Shown here piece by piece: positions 8,884 to 18,524 of a DNA stretch of 64,000 bases. The stretch is from assembly GCA_947501105.1 (NCBI GenBank), contig CANMUP010000002.1:806001-870000 (forward strand). The letters run 5' to 3'. Under the pieces are notes generated by a model. It was not told where the DNA came from. It did not search any database and was given only the letters and a program-made list of their open reading frames with translations. Source of the DNA: an uncultured Flaviramulus sp. (GTDB lineage Bacteria; Bacteroidota; Bacteroidia; Flavobacteriales; Flavobacteriaceae). Position numbers and translations under genes: made by a program. How positions within the stretch are numbered: position 1 is the stretch's first letter; each line of letters opens with the position of its first letter.

Positions 8884-10428
8884 ATGAAAGCTAGATTAAA
8901 GATAAAATATACACAGGTAGTTTTTACAACACTATTAATTTTGTGTATAACATCATGTGCTACTCATTCAATTAAAAAAGGTAATCCTCCAAATATTATT
9001 GTTTTTCTGGTTGATGATATGGGGTTAATGGATACATCTGTTCCATTTATGACAGATATGAAAGGGAATCTAGTCAAATATCCGTTGAATGATTATTATC
9101 AGACACCCTATATGGAAAAATTAGCAAAACAAGGTGTTAGATTTACAAATTTTTATGCGCATTCGGTTTGCTCTCCTACACGTGCTTCAATTTTAACGGG
9201 GCAAAACTCTGCACGTCATGGAACGACAAATTGGATTAAACCTGAGAGTGATAATGTTACAGAATTTGGACCTCTAAGTTGGAACTGGAAAGGGCTTACC
9301 AAAAGATCTGTGACGCTTCCTAGAGTATTACAGCAGACAGGATATAAAACGATTCATGTAGGTAAAGCTCATTTTGGCCCCTTTGGCAGTGAAGGAGAAG
9401 ATCCACTTAATTTGGGTTTCGATGTAAATATTGCAGGCAGTTCTATTGGGTCTCCGGGCAGTTATTACGGTAAAGATGGTTTCGGACATATTAAAGGGAA
9501 TAAAAAAAGGGCTGTATCTGGTTTAGAAAAGTATCATGGTAAAAATATATTTCTAACAGAGGCATTGACACTAGAAGCCAATTTGGCAATATCTAAAGCT
9601 AAAGAAGAAAAAAAACCATTTTTTCTATATATGGCTCATTATGCTGTACATGGACCTTTTCAGTCTGATCCTCGTTTTGTGGATCATTACAAGGGGTCTG
9701 GTAAAACTAAAAGAGCTCAGGCCTATGCTACTTTAATTGAAGGCATTGATAAATCATTAGGAGATATTATTCAGCATGTTAAAGATTTAGGGTTGGGTGA
9801 AAATACATTAATCCTGTTTATGGGGGATAATGGTTCTGATGCTCCTTTGCCTATTGTAGATGAATATAGCAGTTCCTCACCTTTAAGAGGTAAAAAAGGG
9901 AATCACTGGGAAGGTGGTATGCGAGTTCCGTTTATTGCATCTTGGGTTGCTCCTAATCAGAAAGCATTCTGGCAAGAGAAACTGCCAATATCTAGTGATT
10001 TAGTTCAGCAACAACAGGGTACAGTTTTTGATGTTTTTCCGACCTTATGTCAAATACTTAAGATACCTTTTCCTAAAAGCCATATTATAGATGGCTATAA
10101 TCTTCAAGATCAATTTAAAGGTCAACCAAATGTAAAAAGAAGTGAATTGTTTCTTAATCATTTTCCACATGGCAAGCATCGCTCTAATTATTTTACAAGC
10201 TTAGTTAAATCAAATTGGAAAATAATTTACCACTATCAAATTGAGAATCAACCTCGATATGAATTGTTCAATTTGGAAGAAGACCCGTTTGAAACAAACA
10301 ATTTAGTTAATAAAAACCCAGAACAGTTGAAAATAATGATGAAGATCTTAGCCGGCGAAATGATAAACAAAAAAGCACTCTATCCTGAAAAGGAAGGCAA
10401 GCCTATGGAATTAATAGCGCCTTTATAG
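8884..10428 (+). CDS. Sulfatase lipoprotein (S1 family)
   Basis: A complete 514-residue type I sulfatase. The N-terminal signal ends in a lipobox (CITSC), suggesting an outer-membrane or periplasmic lipoprotein. NIIVFLVDDMG supplies the metal-binding aspartates, and CSPTRASILTG holds Cys96, the residue converted to formylglycine. A second metal site is visible in LFMGDNGSD, and GNHWEGGMRVPF follows. It removes sulfate esters from carbohydrates. S1 subfamily and position specificity cannot be told by eye. It begins 144 bp after the galactosidase and is followed by a decayed 626-bp stretch. Confidence 0.93.
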   Translation: MKARLKIKYTQVVFTTLLILCITSCATHSIKKGNPPNIIVFLVDDMGLMDTSVPFMTDMKGNLVKYPLNDYYQTPYMEKLAKQGVRFTNFYAHSVCSPTRASILTGQNSARHGTTNWIKPESDNVTEFGPLSWNWKGLTKRSVTLPRVLQQTGYKTIHVGKAHFGPFGSEGEDPLNLGFDVNIAGSSIGSPGSYYGKDGFGHIKGNKKRAVSGLEKYHGKNIFLTEALTLEANLAISKAKEEKKPFFLYMAHYAVHGPFQSDPRFVDHYKGSGKTKRAQAYATLIEGIDKSLGDIIQHVKDLGLGENTLILFMGDNGSDAPLPIVDEYSSSSPLRGKKGNHWEGGMRVPFIASWVAPNQKAFWQEKLPISSDLVQQQQGTVFDVFPTLCQILKIPFPKSHIIDGYNLQDQFKGQPNVKRSELFLNHFPHGKHRSNYFTSLVKSNWKIIYHYQIENQPRYELFNLEEDPFETNNLVNKNPEQLKIMMKILAGEMINKKALYPEKEGKPMELIAPL

Positions 10429-11054
10429 TATCTACTAAATAAAAGTGAATACTAATAGATTATAATTTTAATTTACAAATATTCAACAAGCGATTTGCTA
10501 TTTCAGTATATAAATAAGGTTGTTTTTAGTAGAAATATAAATATTTAAGAAATTATATAAGCTAAATAAGCAACGGCTAAGAGATAGTTTACTTATACAA
10601 GAAATATTGAATAACTAAAATAGTACCATTCATAAATGGAAATTAGAAAGGCCACAGAAAAAGATATTGATAGAATTCCCTACGAGAACTATGAGTTTAC
10701 TTTTGTAATCAAATTGATTGAATAGGAATATAGATGTTTTCCATCCGAGTGAAGTCTATTTGTGTCCTGATTACATTTGAGTTAGAAATCCAACAAATTG
10801 TTTTTAACTTGAGTTTGACGTAAGTAAATTTACGTTAATCAGGGATATTTTCGCTAATTACCAAAAATATAGGTGGTTTTTGCATATAAAGTCCACCTTA
10901 TAACTATGTTTTTATAATAAATTTGTACAAATATACTATTGATTATTGAGCATCCAAATCATTCATATTCAAAAGGTATGGGTATCATTATAGTTTCTTT
11001 TTATAATCCCTAAAAAAATAAAGTAAATCAAAAAAAACAAAAGCATCATCTAAT
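10429..11054 (+). other. Gene-poor gap with a GNAT-like fragment
   Basis: 626 bp between the second sulfatase and the GH95 gene. The only recognisable piece is a 29-codon frame at 10636-10725 starting MEIRKATEKDIDRI, the typical opening of a GNAT acetyltransferase, which then loses similarity and stops. No tRNA, terminator or repeat of note was seen, apart from a weak AGGTGG/CCACCT pairing near 10870-10900. Confidence 0.5.
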
Positions 11055-13439
11055 ATGAAATACTTTCAATTATTCTTAGTCTCTCTTTTTTTTATTTCTA
11101 GTTCTGCTCAAGAGAATTTATTATGGTACAATAAACCTGCTAGTAATGATGGAAAAGCAAGTTGGCTAAAAGAAAGCCTTAATAGAAGACATAAAGTAAA
11201 TCCAGATAAAGCCTGGGAGAACTATGCACTACCTATTGGAAATGGTTTTATTGGAGCAATGATATTTGGAGGCATCGAAGAAGAACGAATTCAATTTAAT
11301 GAGAAAACCGTTTGGGAAGGTGGCCCTCGTGTTAAAGGATATCATCCTTCTGACAAAGAGGGTGGTTGGAAACAATTACCAGCAATAAGGAAATTGGTTT
11401 TTGAAAAAAAATACGATGAAGCAGAAGCTCTAGCTTCTAAACATTTTAAAGGAACCTATGAAAATAGTGATCTGGCTAATCCATTTTACGGAAAGTTTCA
11501 AACTTTTGGAGAATTTTATTTTAAAACAGGAATCGAAGAAGGCAAAGTAACAGACTACAAGCGGTTTCTTGATATGGAAAAAGGGATGTCTGGTGTAGAT
11601 TTTAAATATAACGATGCCGTTTTCTCACGACGATATTTTGTTTCTTACCCTGACCAAGTAATGGTGCTGAAGTTTTCAGCAAATAAAGCAGGGCAACAAA
11701 ACATTGTTTTTTGTATGGATTCTCCGCACAAACACAAAATAACTTATTCAAATGATGAGGTCTTTTTTGAAGGAAACTTAGAACATAATAATATGCCTTT
11801 AATAGCTAGAATAAAGGTGAAAGTAAAGGGAGGGAAGATAAAAAGTGTTGGCAATGAAATTCAAATAACTGCAGCAAACGAAGTTATCTTTATATTAAGC
11901 TCAGACACAGATTACAAATTGTCCCCTCCTACCTATTTTGGTGAAAATCCAATTAAAAACACAAAAAAAATAATTACAGAAGCTGCTAAAAAACCTTATC
12001 AAGAACTGCTTGAAAATCATTTAGCAGATTATCAAGGTTTATACAACAGAGTAAAACTAAATTTAAACGGTGAAAATAAAAGTACTATTGCTACAGATGA
12101 AAGGTTAGAAGCCTATGAAAAAAATCCGATAGATAATGGATTAGAGGAATTATATTATAATTATGGAAGATATTTACTTATTAGCTCATCTAGAGAAGGC
12201 AGTTTACCGGCAAATCTTCAAGGAATATGGAGCAATGAAATAGCTCCTGCATGGCAAGCAGATTTTCATTTGAACATAAATCTCCAGATGAATTATTGGA
12301 ACGCAGAACAAGCAAACCTTAGTGAATGTAATATGCCAATGCTTAAATTCATTGAAAACTTAAGTAAAGAAGGTAAAAGTACTGCAAAAGCATATTTTAA
12401 TTCAGATGGTTGGAACTCTAATATTACAACAAATGCGTATGGTTTTACAGCGCCCAATAGTGGCAAACATATGTTCTGGTCCTATTTCCCGTTGAGTGGA
12501 GCTTGGTTAATGCAACACATATGGGATCATTATGAATTTACAATGGACAAAAGTTATCTAAAAGAAATTGGGTATCCCATTTTAAAAGGACAAGCACAAT
12601 TTTTAACAGATTACTTGGTAGAAGATCCTGAAGATGGTACTTTAGTTTCAAATCCATCTTGGTCTCCTGAACATGGTAAAGTTTCTGTAGGTGCAACAAT
12701 GGATCACCAAATGGCTAGAGGAGCATTGCGCTTTGCTTCTGAAGCAGCAACTATCTTAGAAGTGGATTCAGATCTAGCAAAAAAATGGGTTAGTATCTCT
12801 AAAAAAATTAGCCCAGAACGTATTGGGCAATATGGGCAGTTACAAGAATGGAAAGAAGATAGGGATGATCCTAAAAATCAACATAGGCATGTTTCCCATC
12901 TATTTGGAGTTTATCCGGGTAGACAAATAAACCCTACAATAACACCTAAATTAGCAGATGCAGCTATTAAATCACTTGAGTTTAGAGGAGATAAGGCTAC
13001 GGGATGGAGTATTGGTTGGAAAATAAACTTATGGGCACGATTCTTAAAGGGAAATAGGGCACATAAACTATTAGAAAATATGTTACGATATAGAACCGCA
13101 AAGAATTTATTTTGTCTACACCCACCCTTTCAAATTGATGGAAATTTTGGAGCTGCGGCTGGTATTTCCGAAATGTTATTACAATCACAAAATGGAGAAG
13201 TTCATCTATTGCCAGCACTTCCTAATATTTGGAATAAAGGATCTGTCAAAGGTCTAAAAACTAGAGGAAATTATATTATTGATATACAATGGGATGAAGG
13301 CAAACTATTATCTGCTAAAATTAAATCAAACATTGGGGGTATTTGCAAAATACGCTATAAAGATAAAACAGTAAAAATTAAAATGAATATTGAAGAAGTA
13401 GTAACACTAGACGGGAATTTAAATCGAATGCCTCTATAA
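11055..13439 (+). CDS. Glycoside hydrolase family 95 enzyme (alpha-L-fucosidase or alpha-L-galactosidase)
   Basis: A 794-residue enzyme with a signal peptide (cleavage near SSSAQ), full length for GH95. The N-terminal beta-domain has the family opening ENYALPIGNGFIGAMIFGG. The (alpha/alpha)6 barrel contains NLQGIW, then HLNINLQMNYWNAEQ with Asn407 and Asn409, PSWSPEHG with Glu539 and HPPFQIDGNFG with Asp695. These correspond to the Asn pair, the general acid Glu and the Asp known from Bifidobacterium AfcA. It would invert and release terminal alpha-1,2-fucose, or alpha-L-galactose, which the family also cleaves. The pairing with a beta-galactosidase and three sulfatases points to a sulfated fucose- or galactose-containing algal glycan. 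Confidence 0.93.
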   Translation: MKYFQLFLVSLFFISSSAQENLLWYNKPASNDGKASWLKESLNRRHKVNPDKAWENYALPIGNGFIGAMIFGGIEEERIQFNEKTVWEGGPRVKGYHPSDKEGGWKQLPAIRKLVFEKKYDEAEALASKHFKGTYENSDLANPFYGKFQTFGEFYFKTGIEEGKVTDYKRFLDMEKGMSGVDFKYNDAVFSRRYFVSYPDQVMVLKFSANKAGQQNIVFCMDSPHKHKITYSNDEVFFEGNLEHNNMPLIARIKVKVKGGKIKSVGNEIQITAANEVIFILSSDTDYKLSPPTYFGENPIKNTKKIITEAAKKPYQELLENHLADYQGLYNRVKLNLNGENKSTIATDERLEAYEKNPIDNGLEELYYNYGRYLLISSSREGSLPANLQGIWSNEIAPAWQADFHLNINLQMNYWNAEQANLSECNMPMLKFIENLSKEGKSTAKAYFNSDGWNSNITTNAYGFTAPNSGKHMFWSYFPLSGAWLMQHIWDHYEFTMDKSYLKEIGYPILKGQAQFLTDYLVEDPEDGTLVSNPSWSPEHGKVSVGATMDHQMARGALRFASEAATILEVDSDLAKKWVSISKKISPERIGQYGQLQEWKEDRDDPKNQHRHVSHLFGVYPGRQINPTITPKLADAAIKSLEFRGDKATGWSIGWKINLWARFLKGNRAHKLLENMLRYRTAKNLFCLHPPFQIDGNFGAAAGISEMLLQSQNGEVHLLPALPNIWNKGSVKGLKTRGNYIIDIQWDEGKLLSAKIKSNIGGICKIRYKDKTVKIKMNIEEVVTLDGNLNRMPL

Positions 13440-13837
13440 TCTGTCATATAACTGTAAAAACCGGATTTTGAACTTGCAACAAAAAGTGGACAATTAGTTT
13501 TAATTATGGGTAATAAACTTCAAAGAAAGGAGTTCAAAATTAAAGCACCGTAAAATTAATTAAATTTGAATTGTATATCCGCAAACACTAATAGTTGGGG
13601 CAATAATAATGCAAAGAAAACTTCAAGTATAATAACAAAGTTTAGTATAAAAAAATGAGATTCAGCAGAAAATAAAGTTAGAACCTAATTTTAAAATATA
13701 AATAAAGCAGAAAAATCCTATAAATTAGATCCTATCAATGTATAGTGAAAACTTGTTAATATTATGATTTTCAGTTTTTTTATCAATCGATTATCGAGCA
13801 AATAATTATCAATAATTCTAAAATAAATATAAAAAGA
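13440..13837. other. Intergenic stretch, nothing recognised
   Basis: 398 bp between GH95 and the third sulfatase. It is AT-rich with no open frame of note, no clear hairpin terminator and no match to the Bacteroidetes promoter form that I trust. It probably holds the promoter of the next gene. Confidence 0.4.
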
Positions 13838-15241
13838 ATGAATCATTTGAGTAAGCTATTCTGCTTTACCATTTTAATAATTTGTGTTTTTAAAGTGAAT
13901 GCTCAACAGCAAATATTAGAAAAGCCAAACATTATATTTATCCTTGCAGATGATTTAGGCTGGGGTGATGTTGGTTTTAATGGACAAACCAAAATAAAAA
14001 CACCAAACATAGACAAACTAGCAAAAGAAGGAATAGTTTTTAATAATTTCTATGCAGGAAGCACAGTTTGTGGGCCTTCAAGAGCCTCTTTGCTAACCGG
14101 CATGCATACAGGGCATTCTACAGTTCGAGGAAATCCTAGGTGGACAGCATCAGGAAAACCTGTAGACATTAAGGATGAAGATATAACCATTGCAGAAGAA
14201 TTAAAAAAAGCAGGATATAGAACCGGTATTATTGGCAAATGGGGATTAGCAGAGAACTTAGATAAAGGAAAACCAAATAATCAGGGGTTTGATTATTTCT
14301 ACGGCTTTAATAAGCATTTGCCAGCACATCATTACTATCCAGATTCAATATGGGAAAACAATAAAAAAGTTATAATTGATGGCAATAATTGGAAGTTAAA
14401 AAAGAAACACTATGTTCAAGATTTGTTTACTCAAAAAGCAAAAGAATTTGTTGATAACAATAAAGAAAAACCTTTCTTTCTTTATTTAGCTTATACTACG
14501 CCACATTTTGAATTAACAGTGCCTGAGGATTCAAAAAAACAATACTTAAATAAAGAATGGCCATTAAGAGAAATGAAGCCTAGGCATTATTTACACGATA
14601 AGAATGGCCATGTTACGTATGCTGCTATGATTTCTAGATTGGATGAACATGTTGGAGAGTTAATGGTGCAATTAAAGCGTTTAAATATCGACAAAAATAC
14701 GTTGGTTATTTTTACTAGCGATAATGGGCATGAATATGATAATTTAAACAAAGAGTTTTTTAATAGTAATGGACCTTATAGAGGTCGTAAAAGAGACTTA
14801 TATGAAGGCGGTGTAAAAGTTCCTTTTGTGGCTAAATGGCCTAATATAATAAAACCAAGTAAACAAAGTAATCACATTTCAGCATTTTGGGATGTATTGC
14901 CTACACTTTGTGAAATTGCTGATATTAAGCCAACAACAAAAGCTGACGGAATTTCTTTTTTACCTTCTTTAAAAGGATCTAAGTCGAAACAAGATTCTCA
15001 TGAATATTTATATTGGGAATTTAATGAGTCAAAAGGTCCTATTCAAGCAATTAGATGTGGAAAGTGGAAAGCCTTAAAATATTATAATAAACCAATCGAA
15101 TTATACAATTTAAAAAAGGATAAAGAGGAGACTAATAATATAGCAATTAAGTACCCTTCAAAAATATCTAAATTCAAAGATTTATTTATAACAGCAAGAA
15201 CAGATAATCCAGAATTTCCTTTAGTTAAAAAGAGGAGATAA
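13838..15241 (+). CDS. Arylsulfatase-like sulfatase (S1 family)
   Basis: A complete 467-residue sulfatase with a signal peptide (ends near VNAQQ). Motifs in order are NIIFILADDLGWGDVG (metal Asp pair), VCGPSRASLLTG with Cys78 as formylglycine precursor, IGKWGL, and TSDNGHEYDN (second metal site). EGGVKVPFVAKWP and the C-terminal LYNLKKDKEETNN complete the fold. The CGPSR form differs from the CSPTR form of the previous sulfatase, so the two are not recent duplicates and likely cut different sulfate positions. It is the last recognisable gene of the glycan block before the mobile element. Confidence 0.93.
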   Translation: MNHLSKLFCFTILIICVFKVNAQQQILEKPNIIFILADDLGWGDVGFNGQTKIKTPNIDKLAKEGIVFNNFYAGSTVCGPSRASLLTGMHTGHSTVRGNPRWTASGKPVDIKDEDITIAEELKKAGYRTGIIGKWGLAENLDKGKPNNQGFDYFYGFNKHLPAHHYYPDSIWENNKKVIIDGNNWKLKKKHYVQDLFTQKAKEFVDNNKEKPFFLYLAYTTPHFELTVPEDSKKQYLNKEWPLREMKPRHYLHDKNGHVTYAAMISRLDEHVGELMVQLKRLNIDKNTLVIFTSDNGHEYDNLNKEFFNSNGPYRGRKRDLYEGGVKVPFVAKWPNIIKPSKQSNHISAFWDVLPTLCEIADIKPTTKADGISFLPSLKGSKSKQDSHEYLYWEFNESKGPIQAIRCGKWKALKYYNKPIELYNLKKDKEETNNIAIKYPSKISKFKDLFITARTDNPEFPLVKKRR

Positions 15242-16203
15242 CAATTTATTAGGCTCAAAAGTAGTTAAAACGATGTACTGAAGTTCCATTTCTCTATTAT
15301 ATGATAAAAAATAATGAAATTCATAAAAAAAATCAGATTAGAAGTATTTATGTTTATTCTTTATGCCCTCTTGACACTAAGTATTATTTATATTTTTTGA
15401 GGATAATCAAAAACATTTTAAAATATATGTTATTATTCATAAATGATAGAATTTCAAAGAATATTAATAAAATCTCTTAACTAACTGTCCTATTTTTTGG
15501 ACTTACTATATTAGACTGGACATATGGTTGCGAGATTTAGAATAGGCAGAGTTCGAACCTATTTTTTAAACAGTTGATAATCAAAAAGTTAATACGTTAT
15601 TTGCAAATATAGTCACCGATTAATGCACCTTATTGAGTTTTAAAATTTAATGTGCTTAAAATGAATGTAATAACATTAATTTTAGCTTAGTTTCTTAACC
15701 AATTATCCTTTTTTTCTTGCAAGTTCAGATAAGTCCGTTCCAAAATGGCAAATACAGAACTCAGCACATTTTCCTGCATTACGCTGCGCTCCATGTCGTA
15801 AAAAGAGCTTCAATAATACGATCTTAAACACAATCCCAAAGTTTTAGCTTTCCGCTTTACTAATTGCTATCGGATCCCGATAATCATGAGGATCTGGAAC
15901 ACGTCGTTCCCAATATAAAACTTTGAGATAGCGTTCGCTTCATAGGAATAATATATTTATCATGGTATCCCACTTCCTATGCTTTTTATACTTCACAAGA
16001 GGTTTAGACTGACATCCTAAGCCATCACTGCTATACCTTTTTTTGACAGCAAAATAACAACATTCAGTTTTGTACGACAGCATAACCAGGCTCGTGCCTC
16101 GCACTTTTTATATGTCTTAACAAATCTGAATATTGAATAGCACCAAGCAACAAAAAAAGGTAACAGCGGTGGCACTATGGGAAGTAAATCTAAAATAAAA
16201 CTT
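15242..16203. other. Presumed left junction of the mobile element
   Basis: About 960 bp with no convincing gene. The first half (to about 15690) is AT-rich like the glycan block; the second half is richer in GC and resembles ICE leader DNA. At 15541-15563, AATAGG and CCTATT flank a TTCGAA core, which looks like a tRNA T-arm on the minus strand but lacks the full stem. CAAATATA at 15604-15611 reads TATATTTG on the minus strand, a possible -7 box. The left att site is expected here. Confidence 0.45.
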
Positions 16204-16311
16204 ATGAAATCTTACAACATCAATAAAAAGGAAGCGCAACAAAAGTTAAAAAAACAACAAAAGGAAAACGCTCCGGATATAATAAGTAAATCCATTTTAA
16301 AACCTTTCTGA
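16204..16311 (+). CDS. Possible 35-residue basic peptide
   Basis: A short frame reading MKSYNINKKEAQQKLKKQ and ending ILKPF. It is strongly charged, with predicted helix in the middle, and ends 42 bp before ssb. The composition is more gene-like than chance AT-rich sequence, and small conserved peptides are common at this place in such elements. No family is recognised, and it may not be translated. Confidence 0.4.
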   Translation: MKSYNINKKEAQQKLKKQQKENAPDIISKSILKPF

Positions 16312-16353
16312 AGGGTTCAGTTAGGTACATATTAATCTTTAAATTTTTTAATT

Positions 16354-16710
16354 ATGAGTACACTTAAAAACAAAGTACAGTTAATTGGTAACGTTGGAAA
16401 CGAACCAGAAATCACGAACCTAGACAGCGGTAAGACAATCGCTAAATTTTCAATCGCTACTAACGAGTTTTACAAAAACTCTGATGGTGAGAAACAGCAG
16501 AACACGCAATGGCACAATATTGTGGCTTGGGGCAAGATTGCTGGAATCGTAGAAAAATATGTAGGTAAAGGGAAAGAAGTTGCCATAGAAGGTAAATTGA
16601 CCTCTAGAAGCTATGAGGATAAAGATGGTGTGAAACGCTATATAACCGAAGTGGTAGCTAATGAGATCCTGCTTTTAGGAATGAAAAGTGAAAACAATGC
16701 AAGTGAATAG
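16354..16710 (+). CDS. ssb: Single-stranded DNA-binding protein (ICE copy)
   Basis: A 118-residue SSB made of one OB fold: MSTLKNKVQLIGNVGNEPEI, then AKFSIATNEFYKNSDGEKQ, TQWHNIVAWGK and a strand ending RSYEDKDGVKRYITEVVA. It is shorter than chromosomal SSBs because it lacks the long acidic C-terminal tail, which is usual for plasmid and ICE copies. It would coat the single DNA strand during conjugative transfer or element replication. It is the first clear ICE gene from the left and is followed by a strong terminator, so it forms its own unit, perhaps with the small peptide frame just upstream. Confidence 0.93.
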   Translation: MSTLKNKVQLIGNVGNEPEITNLDSGKTIAKFSIATNEFYKNSDGEKQQNTQWHNIVAWGKIAGIVEKYVGKGKEVAIEGKLTSRSYEDKDGVKRYITEVVANEILLLGMKSENNASE

Positions 16711-16720
16711 TTGAAAAAAT

Positions 16721-16766
16721 AAAGAGGGTGTTTCATGTTTGAGAGAGACATACACCCTCTTTTTAT
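16721..16766 (+). terminator. Rho-independent terminator after ssb
   Basis: AAAGAGGGTGT (16721-16731) pairs perfectly with ACACCCTCTTT (16752-16762), followed by a T-rich tract. It begins 10 bp after the ssb stop. Confidence 0.85.
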
Positions 16767-16793
16767 TATTAACCTCAAATTAAGGAAATAACA

Positions 16794-17243
16794 ATGAAGA
16801 ACAAAGTTAACGAAATAAAAATTAGCTATAGAGAAAAGCTAAATATGTCAAAAGCCCTGGTCATCAAAAGTTCTGCCGATGCTGCGCAATTGATTTTTAA
16901 GCAATGGAATCGAGATACGATTGGTTTTCAAGAGTCTTTTAAAGTGTTACTTCTTAATAATGCTAATAAGATTAAAGGAATATATCAAGTATCAACGGGA
17001 AGTATTACAGGAACCATTGTAGATATGCGGATTTTATTTGCCGTTATTATCAAGACTTTATCTGTAGGTGTCATTTTAGTACACAATCATCCTAGTGGTA
17101 AATTAAAACCCAGTGAAGCGGATAAACAATTAACAAACAAGATTCAAAACGCTTCAAAATTGTTTGATGTCAATGTGCTGGACCATTTAATCATTACACC
17201 CAATGGCGAGTATTACAGTTTTGCTGATAATGACTTATTATAA
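16794..17243 (+). CDS. RadC-like JAB-domain protein
   Basis: A 149-residue protein with the RadC/JAB metalloprotease-like core and no helix-hairpin-helix region. Visible motifs are the ESFKVLLLN strand, STGSITGTIVD and the metal motif HNHPSGKLKPSEADKQLT (H-x-H with later Ser and Asp). RadC-like proteins are common on ICEs and plasmids of this phylum. The molecular role is unproven; despite the name it is not an established DNA-repair enzyme. An inner ATG at 16845 would give a shorter form beginning at MSKAL, so the start is open. It is followed after 30 bp by a small conserved gene. Confidence 0.88.
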   Translation: MKNKVNEIKISYREKLNMSKALVIKSSADAAQLIFKQWNRDTIGFQESFKVLLLNNANKIKGIYQVSTGSITGTIVDMRILFAVIIKTLSVGVILVHNHPSGKLKPSEADKQLTNKIQNASKLFDVNVLDHLIITPNGEYYSFADNDLL

Positions 17244-17273
17244 TTTAAGGGTCAATGACCTTAATTTAAATCA

Positions 17274-17477
17274 ATGCTCATGGTCTATTTGAATTATAAT
17301 AATCTCGATGCTGAAACCCAAAACCGTTTGCTTCAAAACTCGAAGCTGGATGTGGAACAACAATCTGGAAATGATTTAAAAGCTTATGCCAAAGAACATC
17401 ATTTGGATTATGATACGCTACTAGAAGAAGAAGCGATACGCAACTTGTACAGTTATCAATATGTATTTAATATATAG
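17274..17477 (+). CDS. Small hypothetical ICE protein
   Basis: A 67-residue soluble, acidic, probably helical protein (NNLDAETQNRLLQNSKLDVE). It starts 30 bp after radC and is closed by a terminator at 17509, so it probably shares a transcript with radC. No domain is recognised. The residues YAKEHHLDYDTLLEEEAI give it the look of a real, charge-balanced coding sequence rather than a chance frame. A second ATG two codons in (MVYLNY) is an equally good start. Confidence 0.6.
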   Translation: MLMVYLNYNNLDAETQNRLLQNSKLDVEQQSGNDLKAYAKEHHLDYDTLLEEEAIRNLYSYQYVFNI

Positions 17478-17508
17478 ATAAATGAAGAAAAATTATTTAA
17501 TATAAATG

Positions 17509-17541
17509 AGACTTTTGAAAAATTCAAGAGTCTTTTTTTTT
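17509..17541 (+). terminator. Terminator after radC and the small gene
   Basis: AGACTTTTGAA (17509-17519) pairs with TTCAAGAGTCT (17523-17533) with one mismatch, followed by a run of nine T. Confidence 0.8.
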
Positions 17542-17940
17542 GTAAAACTTTAATGGATGCAAAACTAAATCCTAGTTATTTAAAATCTGACGTTTCGTTT
17601 TTAAGTTTTTGGTGAAATCATAGGTTTTAATACGAAATCGAAGCATTTGGGACTAACTCACGTTTTAATTCTATCTCTCAAATCCATACCTTTAAATAGG
17701 GCGTTGAGACCGAAAAAAGCAACTGATTTTTTATCAGGTGGTTTGGAATTTTGTCACGCTGAAGCGTGACGAAATGGAGAAGCAAGAGGGTAGCGTGCTC
17801 ACGCACCGCTACATAGTTTATTTACTTCGTAAAGCTACTGTTTATAAGGGATTTAAGCGATTAGGGTAAAAGAGGGACTGTTTGATTTTTATGAAAAATC
17901 GCTATCAGCTCAGTAAAATCAATGAATTTTTTATGAAAAA
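17542..17940 (+). other. oriT-like region upstream of the mobilization genes
   Basis: About 400 bp without a gene, just before the mobilization and relaxase genes, where the transfer origin is expected. ATTTTGTCACGC (17748-17759) faces GCGTGACGAAAT (17764-17775) with a TGAA loop and one mismatch. About 20 bp further, TAGCGTGC and GCACCGCTA form a second, imperfect hairpin around 17791-17811. CTGAT and ATCAG pair at 17723-17736. Clustered inverted repeats next to a relaxase gene are typical of oriT. The nick site cannot be read directly. Confidence 0.5.
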
Positions 17941-18522
17941 ATGGATATAGGATATGAAAATGAAAAATTCGCTGGAATGCGAATTAAAATATCTGTAGCT
18001 AGAAAATTTAGAAAGTTTTCTAGAAAACAAGGGATCTCTCAATCAATGGCATTACTTAAAATGATAGATTTTTTTTCAATCAATGGTGTGTCTCCAGGTG
18101 ATGATTTGGGTGAGACCATATCCAGTTTGAAGCATCAAATGAAAACACGATTTAATGCTCTAATAGCCATCGTCAGAAGTATCGAAAAAGATCAAACCTT
18201 ACCAACGGTAGCTATGTTGCAATCCTTGTTTGAGCAACAGTTTGAGTCAGAACATGATAACGAATTTCTTGACGACGATTTTGAATTTATAGAGACCAAG
18301 TTTGAGAACGTTGAGAGGGGGGAAGCATGTACAGAAGAAACAACCATTCCCAAAATACGATATGATCGGTTGGAGGAAAAAATGGAAGGGCTTAAAGCCG
18401 ATTTTAGTTATGTGCTAGGTAAAGTAAAAGCAGTCAAACATAGTTTTGGGAAAGATTATTTAAAACTGGAGCTTTCACCTGAAGAAATAGAAAAGTATAA
18501 ACGTAGTATCAAAAATGTATAA
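17941..18522 (+). CDS. BfmA/BtgA-type mobilization accessory protein
   Basis: A 193-residue protein whose N-terminal part (FAGMRIKISVARKFRKFSRK, then GISQSMALLKMIDFF) looks like the DNA-binding domain of BfmA/BtgA mobilization proteins. The rest is predicted helical and coiled, with a charged C-terminus. In related Bacteroidetes elements this protein binds oriT and helps the relaxase. The gene order (oriT-like region, this gene, relaxase, coupling protein) supports that role. It ends 2 bp before the relaxase start, so the two are translated together. The family call rests on the N-terminus, size and context. Confidence 0.75.
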   Translation: MDIGYENEKFAGMRIKISVARKFRKFSRKQGISQSMALLKMIDFFSINGVSPGDDLGETISSLKHQMKTRFNALIAIVRSIEKDQTLPTVAMLQSLFEQQFESEHDNEFLDDDFEFIETKFENVERGEACTEETTIPKIRYDRLEEKMEGLKADFSYVLGKVKAVKHSFGKDYLKLELSPEEIEKYKRSIKNV

Positions 18523-18524
18523 GG

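Noticed and set aside
15301-15480. 59-codon frame
   Set aside because: Lysine- and isoleucine-rich composition of random AT-rich DNA, with no recognisable motif.
15541-15563. T-arm-like sequence, a possible tRNA remnant at the left junction
   Set aside because: AATAGG/CCTATT pairs around TTCGAA, but no full cloverleaf or 5' half is present, and the direct match to tRNA-Lys is only about seven bases.
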